DNA of 29,273 bases. Source: a virus. The notes under the pieces are model-generated. The model was not told where the DNA came from, searched no databases, and saw nothing but the letters and a program-made list of their open reading frames with translations. Below, piece by piece: positions 24,129 to 29,273 of the stretch. The stretch is from the IMG/VR virus record IMGVR_UViG_3300009034_001039, positions 1 through 29,273 of that record. The stretch is one strand, 5' to 3'. Made by a program: the position numbers and the translations under genes. Numbering within the stretch: the first letter of the stretch is position 1; the number at the start of each line of letters is the position of its first letter.

Positions 24129-24708
24129 GAAAAAAGTTCACCATGCCGATCTCCTCATTGCTTGCCGTCAATCGGATGATAGCGTTGAATACTTCACAGA
24201 GATCCTGGAATGGCAATAGCCACACGGAAATTTCTTCAGCAGATTTATCGCAATCGCGCTGGTCTTTATCGACAAACTTCAGCGATATGACTCCAGTGCA
24301 GATAACCTCTCTTGCGAACGCCTGGAAGCTATCTCCTATGAGGAGATCCACTTGCTGATCCGTAGGCAATGAGTCGAGTTTTTGCAAAGCTTCGAGCGGA
24401 TTCTCTATGTCCAGACCAAACCCTATCAGAGCTTTGGCTAATGGTGAGCCTATGAGTGCCATAAAATCGCCCGGCGATAGACCCTGGACTTCAAAGGTCT
24501 TGCCCGACGATGTTTTGACATAGCAGGTCTTGTAACCTGCCAGAAATTCATCATAGCTTGTGAGGTCAGCGTTGGAAGTAGGTTCAGCAGACTTTTGACC
24601 CTTCTGAGGCTCCCCCAGAGATTCAAGCAACCGTGCCTGATCCTCCGTTTCCTTTGTGCTGGCGGTGGCTCTGTCCTGTGCCAATTTTTTAGCGTCTTCA
24701 ATTCCCAT
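24019..24708 (-). CDS. Tail assembly chaperone G
   Basis: A 229-residue protein between the tail tube region and the tape measure gene. Residues 50-185 form the conserved-looking part: a strand-rich LAGYKTCYVKTSSGKTFEVQGL, then LSPGDFMALIG, LIGDSFQAFAREVICTGVISL and WLLPFQDLCEVFNAIIRLTA. The last 40 residues are acidic and low complexity (EEGEGEPAERDQNPSDSEG), as is usual where frameshifting occurs. Gene order and the overlapping +1 frame identify it as the short chaperone product; the long GT product arises by slippage near residue 193. ATG 24708 follows AAAGGAG, and a promoter lies 40 bases further upstream. Confidence 0.75.
   Translation of the reverse strand: MGIEDAKKLAQDRATASTKETEDQARLLESLGEPQKGQKSAEPTSNADLTSYDEFLAGYKTCYVKTSSGKTFEVQGLSPGDFMALIGSPLAKALIGFGLDIENPLEALQKLDSLPTDQQVDLLIGDSFQAFAREVICTGVISLKFVDKDQRDCDKSAEEISVWLLPFQDLCEVFNAIIRLTASNEEIGMVNFFREEGEGEPAERDQNPSDSEGIPAETIGTTVSEKAES
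24129..24135 (-). other. Candidate +1 ribosomal frameshift site
   Basis: On the minus strand the G frame reads AAC TTT TTT CGC with the two Phe codons at 24135-24130. Phe-tRNA on the second TTT (24132-24130) can re-pair one base forward on TTC (24131-24129), moving ribosomes into the T frame with GCG as next codon. The T frame is open only after a TGA at 24140-24138, so the shift must happen in the short span down to the G stop at 24019, and this is the best slippery position in it. The frame difference is +1 (or -2), not -1. Confidence 0.6.
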
Positions 24709-24746
24709 GACTTTTGCTCCTTTCTAGTGTTGTCTACACACCTAAT

Positions 24747-24775
24747 ATTATACACCAAGAAAGGATAATATGCAA
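24747..24775 (-). promoter_or_regulatory. Sigma70-like promoter before the chaperone and tape measure genes
   Basis: Read on the minus strand there is a perfect -10 TATAAT (24752-24747) and a -35-like TTGCAT (24775-24770, three of six consensus bases) separated by exactly 17 bases. Transcription would start near 24740, about 30 bases before the ATG at 24708. The gap 24709-24791 is the longest intergenic space in the late region. A lone CTGGTCAA half-site (24782-24789) lies directly upstream of the -35 box, and a small GTGT-AGACA-ACAC stem lies at the expected transcript start. Confidence 0.6.
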
Positions 24776-24791
24776 GTCTTTCTGGTCAAGA

Positions 24792-25148
24792 TTATTGTCT
24801 ATAGAAATAAGACGCCAGATCGGTAATGTGCCAGATTACCATTATATCATCCCATACTGGATGGATTGGCTCAGGTTTGCTGTTGGGAATCTCTTTGTAG
24901 AGAACAGCCTTGTCCTTGATTCCAGCAACAGCTTGCTTTGTAGCAACTATCGCTATAGCCTTTGGCAGGACTGTGTTTTTCCTGCTTGTATCAAAGACGA
25001 AAGACCGCTTCTGACCAGTCTGGTCAATAGTAACCCGGATTCGGCACTGACGCCAAAGAACGCCGCGCGGGATTACAAGATCAATCCCATCAGCTAACCG
25101 AAACTTGCCGCCATTCTCACTGATGTTGTAGTTCACAGACTCAGCCAT
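24792..25148 (-). CDS. Hypothetical protein between tail tube and chaperone genes
   Basis: A 118-residue protein; ATG 25148 is preferred to an upstream in-frame start because GGGAGG lies nine bases before it and because the longer form would run into the inverted repeat 25165-25200. It is basic in the middle (RGVLWRQCRIRVTIDQTGQKRSFVFDTSRK) with strand-like segments and a C-terminal DDIMVIWHITDLASYFYRQ. Its own coding sequence contains a 15-base element TGACCAG-T-CTGGTCA (25012-25026), related to the intergenic repeats. Function unknown; position suggests a tail or tail-assembly role. Confidence 0.6.
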   Translation of the reverse strand: MAESVNYNISENGGKFRLADGIDLVIPRGVLWRQCRIRVTIDQTGQKRSFVFDTSRKNTVLPKAIAIVATKQAVAGIKDKAVLYKEIPNSKPEPIHPVWDDIMVIWHITDLASYFYRQ

Positions 25149-25164
25149 GTTACCAGACCTCCCT

Positions 25165-25200
25165 CTGGTCAATCAATAGATTGACTTCTGAATTGACCAG
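25165..25200. repeat. Start-associated inverted repeat, copy 3 (nested)
   Basis: CTGGTCAAT at 25165-25173 pairs with ATTGACCAG at 25192-25200 (perfect 9-base arms, 18-base spacer). A second, nested pair GTCAATC (25168-25174) and GATTGAC (25179-25185) could form a competing hairpin with a four-base loop, so the left arm has two possible partners. On the minus strand the element ends directly before the GGGAGG ribosome binding site of the gene starting at 25148. No T-run follows. The two alternative pairings could in principle act as a switch. Confidence 0.75.
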
Positions 25201-25204
25201 TATT

Positions 25205-26548
25205 TTAGACCTCGCCAGCTTCCGTGTTGACCAGAGTAACTTTCATTTCATCACTAGTCGAAGCCGCTGCGCTTCTGATCGGCTCTAGCGACAACTCTTG
25301 TGTTAGTTCTGCGAAGTCAGTCACTTCTGGATCAGGAAATGCTTTGATCTGACATCGTGGCATATCTATCTGTATGCTGAATTCGGCCCCCGCATAAGGC
25401 AGTCTATAAGCCAACAATTTCGCCTGCACGACCTGATTGTGATACATCTTCAAATCATAGTCGGGATTTGTTGTGTCATAATCCACAGCAACGGTCAGAC
25501 CGGTGCCTCGCAAGCTCTGTCTTGTTGGCTTTGCTTCTGTCCTGATATTCCTGTATCTCCGAGGATAGCCAAGATTGTGATTGAGATTGAGAGTGGCTGT
25601 TTCAATCCCTATTGCCGTAGCACTACCCTCCAGGTAAAGAGCCAAACCCCATCCTGGAAAGATCTCTTCAGTAATTCTGGTGTATGCGCTCACATCAGTG
25701 GGCGTTGCGCTTACAGTTGGCGTCGTGCCAGAAGCAGGAACTTTGTAGCGATTCCATCCTCTTTTGGCAAGCAAGCTCATTGTCAGCGTCAATGTATCGC
25801 CCAAATCCAGTGTTGCTGCACTAACCAGCGCGCCTATGTAAACGCTTGGAATTCCAGCCTTCACCATCTCTATTGTGAGACCGTTAAGGACACCATCGCC
25901 CAGAGCAATTATATGAGTGAAGGTGTTTCGATCTGACTTGATCAATAGCGTTGTAGCGACACTGAATCCAGACGGGTAGGTAATTCCAGCAGCATCCACC
26001 GTCTCGAAATATTTGGTAGTAGTCTCTGTAGCAGACGCGTCAAATACCAAAGCCTCAGTGATGATAGCACCGTTTTGATCCGTTCCCACTATTGTCATTG
26101 TTCCCGAATCAGCTTGATCCAATGTAAAGATCAACTTACCCGGTGCACTTACTGGATCGGTCGCTCCTGGCTGTGTATCTAGCGTAATCGGTGACGAAAA
26201 CGCTTTTCCTGCACCTGCTCCGTCACCAAAGACCTCCTGCGCAACGAAATCAGTGGAACTGGTCTCGCTCGCCGTCGCGTGCATGATTTGTGCCCACAAT
26301 TCAAACATATTGTCAACGTGTAACTGCATGACAATATCGCCGCCAGCAGTGATCCAGTTATTCATCTGGCGCAATGGCGATGGATTACCATGAAACCGCT
26401 CAGGCACGACTGGAGTAGATCCCGACCGTAGGGTCTGACTGATAAACTCGTAAATTATTTGCTCCATAGCCGCCGTCAAGACAGGCGTGTCCCAGTCTGT
26501 GCCTTGAACGCCGATTATGAAATAGCTTGAGTATCCGAAGCCTGGCAT
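25205..26548 (-). CDS. Major tail (tail tube) protein
   Basis: A 447-residue beta-rich protein in the place of the tail tube gene, between a tail terminator and the assembly chaperones. The opening GYSSYFIIGVQGTDWDTPV and LRQMNNWITAGGDIVMQLHVDNMFELWAQIMH resemble phage tail tube proteins that begin with an 'x-G-x-E-x-x-x-G-T' region. Residues about 135-210 (LIFTLDQADSGTMTIVGTDQNGAIITEALVF) look like an inserted beta-sandwich exposed on the tube surface, and the C-terminal half (TETVTLNLNHNLGYPRRY region, AVDYDTTNPDYDL) returns to the tube fold. ATG 26548 follows AAGGAGGA. This length is long for a tube protein because of the insert. Confidence 0.65.
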   Translation of the reverse strand: MPGFGYSSYFIIGVQGTDWDTPVLTAAMEQIIYEFISQTLRSGSTPVVPERFHGNPSPLRQMNNWITAGGDIVMQLHVDNMFELWAQIMHATASETSSTDFVAQEVFGDGAGAGKAFSSPITLDTQPGATDPVSAPGKLIFTLDQADSGTMTIVGTDQNGAIITEALVFDASATETTTKYFETVDAAGITYPSGFSVATTLLIKSDRNTFTHIIALGDGVLNGLTIEMVKAGIPSVYIGALVSAATLDLGDTLTLTMSLLAKRGWNRYKVPASGTTPTVSATPTDVSAYTRITEEIFPGWGLALYLEGSATAIGIETATLNLNHNLGYPRRYRNIRTEAKPTRQSLRGTGLTVAVDYDTTNPDYDLKMYHNQVVQAKLLAYRLPYAGAEFSIQIDMPRCQIKAFPDPEVTDFAELTQELSLEPIRSAAASTSDEMKVTLVNTEAGEV

Positions 26549-26560
26549 ATTGATTCCTCC

Positions 26561-27067
26561 TTACGTCCTCTCTTCGATCTTGAACACAAAATCGAGTTGT
26601 ACTCCGCGCACGAATGGATTGGTAAGCATAGCCATCACGCCCAAAATGTTCGGTGTACCAATCCGGCCAATAGTCCAATCTTTGACGCCAGATACAGCGA
26701 AATGGTTTTCCTTCTTGGTAGTCCAGAAGACATACTTAATATCTGCCGCTATGTCTCCAATCCCCTTATTATCCGAACTTCCATCGTTGAACACAAGATT
26801 AGTCGGATCGCCGCGATCAGCAAAAGTCATAGCAACACAGGCAATCACAAACTGATGTTGCCATACTCTGGGAGCAGCGTAAGCATCTATCTCTGCCTCT
26901 CCACCATATTCGATAAAGACCCAGGGATAAAGCGAAGGAGCGAACAGGTTATCTGTGAGTGGGAGAAAACCCCGCTGCTTTGTCTTGAAATAAGCAAAGG
27001 TAGCATGGTTTTCCAAAGTTGTGAAAAACTCAGTGTAAATATTCCCCTCTACATCCCCAAAAGCCAT
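26561..27067 (-). CDS. Tail terminator or tail completion protein
   Basis: The 168-residue protein starts at ATG 27067 behind GGGAGGGGG, two bases after the preceding gene's stop. Features such as YPWVFIEYGGEAEIDAYAAPRVWQHQFVIACVAM (a strand, charged loop, strand pattern) and a C-terminal RGVQLDFVFKIEE resemble small alpha/beta tail terminator proteins of the gpU type, which cap the tube and join it to the head. Identification rests on this pattern plus position just before the tube gene; similarity to a named family was not tested. Confidence 0.6.
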   Translation of the reverse strand: MAFGDVEGNIYTEFFTTLENHATFAYFKTKQRGFLPLTDNLFAPSLYPWVFIEYGGEAEIDAYAAPRVWQHQFVIACVAMTFADRGDPTNLVFNDGSSDNKGIGDIAADIKYVFWTTKKENHFAVSGVKDWTIGRIGTPNILGVMAMLTNPFVRGVQLDFVFKIEERT

Positions 27068-27069
27068 CG

Positions 27070-27606
27070 CTACCCCCTCCCGCGAAAATACCGCTTCGCT
27101 TCGCTCTGGATTTTCTTTTTCAGATACTTCTCCAGAGAAATCACAAGCAGCGCGTTGAGTTTGCTATTGTTTTCCAGTAATTCAAAGACCGGTCTTGCCG
27201 GCAACCTCGACTTCGTGCTACCTCTTTCATGTACTACAGGATAGGGAAACCCAAATTGAGCGGCAAACCATCCTAAGTCAACTCCCCAGATCATAAAATC
27301 CCGGTGTACTTCAAAGATGTTGCCATACATTTTCCGTGTCGCTGCTTGCATATACCGATCTTGGCGTCTGAGGATGGTCTTTCCAGGATAGCGTTTTGCC
27401 TTCTGACGTGCATATGCTGGCGAAAGTGGAGGCCATCTGCCATACCCTTCCGTAGCAAAGATTTTGGCGATTTCTTGGGCGACCACTGGCTGCGCTCCTT
27501 CTTTCCAAAATTCCCTCAGATCGTCAAGGACATTTTTCTCGACGCCGGTGATAAACCTCTGCAAGTCATCCAGAGAAGGTGTAACGTCAAATGTCAGATC
27601 ATACAT
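27070..27606 (-). CDS. Virion morphogenesis protein (Mu gpG / HK97 gp10-like)
   Basis: A 178-residue neck or tail completion protein. The diagnostic stretch is residues 48-90: KIFATEGYGRWPPLSPAYARQKAKRYPGKTILRRQDRYMQAAT, split here as FATEGYGRW, LSPAYARQK and ILRRQDRYM, matching the 'F..eG...W.pLsp.Y...K......iL...G.m' signature of phage virion morphogenesis proteins. The C-terminus (RGSTKSRLPARPVFELL) also fits: these proteins end with a HxxG/PARPFL-like segment. The frame is open to 27798 but the ATG at 27606 is chosen because the longer part overlaps the preceding gene, and GAGGAG lies upstream. Confidence 0.75.
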   Translation of the reverse strand: MYDLTFDVTPSLDDLQRFITGVEKNVLDDLREFWKEGAQPVVAQEIAKIFATEGYGRWPPLSPAYARQKAKRYPGKTILRRQDRYMQAATRKMYGNIFEVHRDFMIWGVDLGWFAAQFGFPYPVVHERGSTKSRLPARPVFELLENNSKLNALLVISLEKYLKKKIQSEAKRYFRGRG

Positions 27607-28087
27607 TCGGCACAATACTCCTCTCGCGCATCTTAGACAAAATGAGCCGCTGCCACAGCGGAATGGATCTCGCTGTTGCATTATCCAGCGTTTGATCAAC
27701 AAAAATCGCCTGGAGTTTTCCCCATGCTTGGTTAGCGTAGCGATCAGTCCATTCTGTGAGATCATTCCCCATAGATGCGCCCATGCGTCCTCGGCCAATT
27801 CTGGCGGCGGTCAGCATAGCCGCAGCAGAGACTAATACTTGAGCGGGAGCGTAGACCGACAAGACAAGCGATACGGAGAGGTATCGGAATATATCATGTA
27901 CTACCATATTCTCCATCCTGATCGCATCAGCGACAGCATATGTATCACTTGCTGTGTCGCCAATATCTATGGTGGATTCTCTATCCAGAAAGACCTGGAT
28001 GTCTGCCTCAGTACACCAGATATAACCGAAATAGGCATCACAAGCTGCTATTACTGTGCATGTGCCTTTAAGGGCCACGTCTGCCAT
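27599..28087 (-). CDS. Probable head-tail joining protein (gp36/DUF1320-like)
   Basis: A 162-residue protein with an EADIQVFLDRESTID segment, the VADAIRMENMVVHDIFRYLSV helix (about 52-72), a hydrophobic helix VLVSAAAMLTAARIG (84-98) and a DRYANQAWGKLQAIFVDQ helix (114-131). This order of helices fits the helical head-tail connector group to which Mu gp36 belongs, but the resemblance is weak. The start ATG 28087 is preceded by GTAGGTGAGGGA. It overlaps the next gene by eight bases and sits between an unknown neck gene and the morphogenesis gene. Confidence 0.5.
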   Translation of the reverse strand: MADVALKGTCTVIAACDAYFGYIWCTEADIQVFLDRESTIDIGDTASDTYAVADAIRMENMVVHDIFRYLSVSLVLSVYAPAQVLVSAAAMLTAARIGRGRMGASMGNDLTEWTDRYANQAWGKLQAIFVDQTLDNATARSIPLWQRLILSKMRERSIVPNV

Positions 28088-28095
28088 TCCCTCAC

Positions 28096-28788
28096 CTACC
28101 CTCTCGTCCCATATGGAACGCGTTTGACCAGGGCGTTGAATTTATCTAGTGACTCCCCCGCGAGTGTGCGATACCGCTTTGAGGAGTCACCAAAATTCAC
28201 AGTTGTTGACGCTCCATCTGGGCTACGGTCAGTGATGCTAATAGGCGTTTGCGACTCGCCCGATTCTGCATTCTCAGCCGCCGCTGAAGCCTTATTCTGG
28301 AGAGCCAAATACTCGATGTAATGAGCCAGAGCCTCCAAACCCGTATCTTTGATGGTCTCCATCGTGTGGAGCATGGCATATTCGATGTCAAATGCTGTGT
28401 ATGTTTCCACTGTGCCGCTTCCCTGCTGTGTTGACAAGGGATCTGTGTAATACTCTTGCTCCAGCAGTCCTGCGTAGGAACTCATAACCACATTCCCAGG
28501 CTTGATCTTCTCTCCATTGCCCTGGTTCTCAATGGCGAAGCTAATTTGGTTGCCAGTGGATGAAGAGCGGAGCTTGATAATCCTGAGCGCACCAGTAGGA
28601 TAGTCATATAGTTCTTTACCAGATACGACAGCATTATCGGGACTTACTTGAAGCTCTGGCAAGGTCAACGAATATGCCCGTAAACCAATATCAATGAAAG
28701 TACCAAGCACACCATCGCTGAATCCAGATAGCAAACCTGATCTAACCTTCAACTCAACAATATACTCTGCCTTTGTGACACCTGACAT
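28096..28788 (-). CDS. Unknown structural protein in the neck region
   Basis: The 230-residue protein has an N-terminal helical part (TKAEYIVELKVRSGLLSGFSDGVLGTFIDIGLRAYS), a strand-rich middle (YDYPTGALRIIKLRSSSTGNQISFAIENQ), a central helix (DIEYAMLHTMETIKDTGLEALAHYIEYLALQNKASAAA) and an SITDRSPDGASTTVNFGDSSKRY tail. ATG 28788 has only a moderate ribosome binding site (GTAGGTG) and lies 20 bases after an inverted repeat. Gene position suggests a connector or adaptor of the head-tail neck. I do not recognise a family. Confidence 0.6.
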   Translation of the reverse strand: MSGVTKAEYIVELKVRSGLLSGFSDGVLGTFIDIGLRAYSLTLPELQVSPDNAVVSGKELYDYPTGALRIIKLRSSSTGNQISFAIENQGNGEKIKPGNVVMSSYAGLLEQEYYTDPLSTQQGSGTVETYTAFDIEYAMLHTMETIKDTGLEALAHYIEYLALQNKASAAAENAESGESQTPISITDRSPDGASTTVNFGDSSKRYRTLAGESLDKFNALVKRVPYGTRG

Positions 28789-28808
28789 ATTGCACCTACT
28801 GTATCTGA

Positions 28809-28842
28809 CTGGTCTATTCAGAGGTAACTATGAATAGACCAG
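28809..28842. repeat. Start-associated inverted repeat, copy 4 (co-varied arms)
   Basis: CTGGTCTATTCA at 28809-28820 is the exact reverse complement of TGAATAGACCAG at 28831-28842, giving 12-base arms and a 10-base loop. The outer CTGGTC/GACCAG is shared with the other three elements, but the inner part differs on both arms in a compensating way, so base pairing is retained although sequence changed. It fills the gap between two neck genes and ends 20 bases before the start codon at 28788. No T-run follows on the minus strand. Confidence 0.8.
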
Positions 28843-28853
28843 AATCTTTGATG

Positions 28854-29273
28854 CTATTCTGGGAGATGAGGCGTTAACCATTCGCTAATGGCAAAGCTCA
28901 AGTCGCCAGAGACATCCTCTTGAGCGACCGTCAAATCACGTTGCCGCAGTAGCTCTGCGAGGCAATATTGCATTTCATTTTCGGGAAGTACAATAGGGTC
29001 TGCCTCAAGGTCAACGTCGCCAATGTAAATATTGACATACCAACGCCTATTATCCATCGGATTCCCAACATCATTCAATTCAGAATGGCTATTACCATCA
29101 ATAGCAGTAGTGACAATGTCAAGATTCACACCGGGAACACTGGGAATTTGTGGTGTGGAACCTGTGGCAGTTATTACCACGTCCGGTTTTGATCGTTTAA
29201 CTGTTTCCAAGGTCACTTCCTTCCCAAGCTCAATCTTGACACCCAGCTTGGTAATTTGGATTCTGAGGTAGCG
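28854..29273 (-). CDS. Chimeric frame: oxidoreductase-like start joined to a phage neck protein (partial)
   Basis: The frame is open to the window edge, so the start is outside. The C-terminal part, from about MDNRRWYVNIYIGDVDL (ATG 29057) to the stop at 28854, is a small acidic protein placed where a head-tail adaptor would be. The N-terminal part visible here reads RYLRIQITKLGVKIELGKEV, then PDVVITATGSTPQIPSVPGV, which is the FAD/NAD(P)-binding signature of old-yellow-enzyme/2-enoate reductase type dehydrogenases ('kPD.VI.ATGs.P..P.iPGv'). No stop separates the two. Either two genes recombined in frame, or an assembly joined two sequences here. The phage part could start at 29057, but no strong ribosome binding site is seen there. 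Confidence 0.55.
   Translation of the reverse strand, partial: RYLRIQITKLGVKIELGKEVTLETVKRSKPDVVITATGSTPQIPSVPGVNLDIVTTAIDGNSHSELNDVGNPMDNRRWYVNIYIGDVDLEADPIVLPENEMQYCLAELLRQRDLTVAQEDVSGDLSFAISEWLTPHLPE

Noticed and set aside
24129-24136. A -1 slippery site (C TTT TTT) in the chaperone gene
   Set aside because: The downstream T frame is +1 relative to G, so a -1 shift would not enter it.
1675-29271. Plus-strand frames of 60-215 codons opposite the late genes
   Set aside because: They are antisense to well supported minus-strand genes, lack ribosome binding sites and have non-protein-like composition.
1-29273. CRISPR arrays, tRNA genes, insertion sequences or a diversity-generating retroelement
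   Set aside because: No regularly spaced direct repeats, no tRNA-like cloverleaf with CCA end, no transposase or reverse transcriptase motifs and no template/variable repeat pair were seen on reading both strands.
1-29273. Circular or terminally redundant genome
   Set aside because: The first and last tens of bases do not match one another; both edges cut through open frames.

Overview
The window looks like part of a tailed bacteriophage or prophage genome (Caudoviricetes). It carries a long tape measure protein, a tail tube protein, a frameshifted tail assembly chaperone pair and no sign of a contractile sheath, so a siphovirus-type virion is the best fit. Nothing in the sequence names the host. 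Shine-Dalgarno sequences are strong (GGAGG type) and TTG and GTG starts occur, which says only 'bacterial'. An XhlA-like lysis protein and an M15-type endolysin are common in phages of Firmicutes, while the GT9 (heptosyltransferase-like) enzyme would suit an LPS-bearing host, so the host is left open. No rRNA, tRNA, integrase, transposase or CRISPR array was seen.

Layout. (1) Positions 1-1185, plus strand: the end of an unknown gene, three small phage-type ORFs and an excisionase-family helix-turn-helix protein. (2) 1186-1490: non-coding and rich in palindromes, followed by one small plus-strand gene (1491-1805) that runs convergently into the late genes. (3) Everything from 29273 down to 1777 is on the minus strand and reads as one long late transcription unit. 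In transcription order it holds head-tail neck genes (29273-27070), tail terminator (26561-27067), tail tube (25205-26548), an unknown gene, a sigma70-like promoter, tail assembly chaperones G and GT with a candidate +1 frameshift (24708-23886), tape measure (23846-20886), distal tail protein with a discoidin-like insert, a beta-helix protein, a small structural protein, a signal-peptide-bearing fibre-like protein, a holin-like protein, a duplicated-domain fibre protein and a 1461-residue tail hub with two beta-propellers (to 11176). (4) A tightly overlapping nine-gene glycan cassette (11204-2359) follows: a double GT9, GT4, GT2, B12-type radical SAM, two CgeB-like glycosyltransferases and three SAM methyltransferases. 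(5) The unit ends with a lysis pair, XhlA-like protein and M15 endolysin (2366-1777).

The most unusual signal is a family of inverted repeats built on CTGGTCAAT/ATTGACCAG. Four copies sit immediately upstream of start codons, one in the plus-strand early operon and three in the minus-strand late operon. The fourth copy has changed both arms together, so pairing is kept. The core octamer is also much more frequent than expected in the whole window. This suggests a genome-wide control element, comparable in placement to the start-associated sequences of some mycobacteriophages but different in sequence. Other points of interest are the +1 frameshift site, the dense glycosylation/methylation cassette beside the tail-tip genes, an exported fibre-like protein, and an oxidoreductase-like fragment joined in frame to a phage neck protein at the right edge, which may be a recombination or assembly junction.
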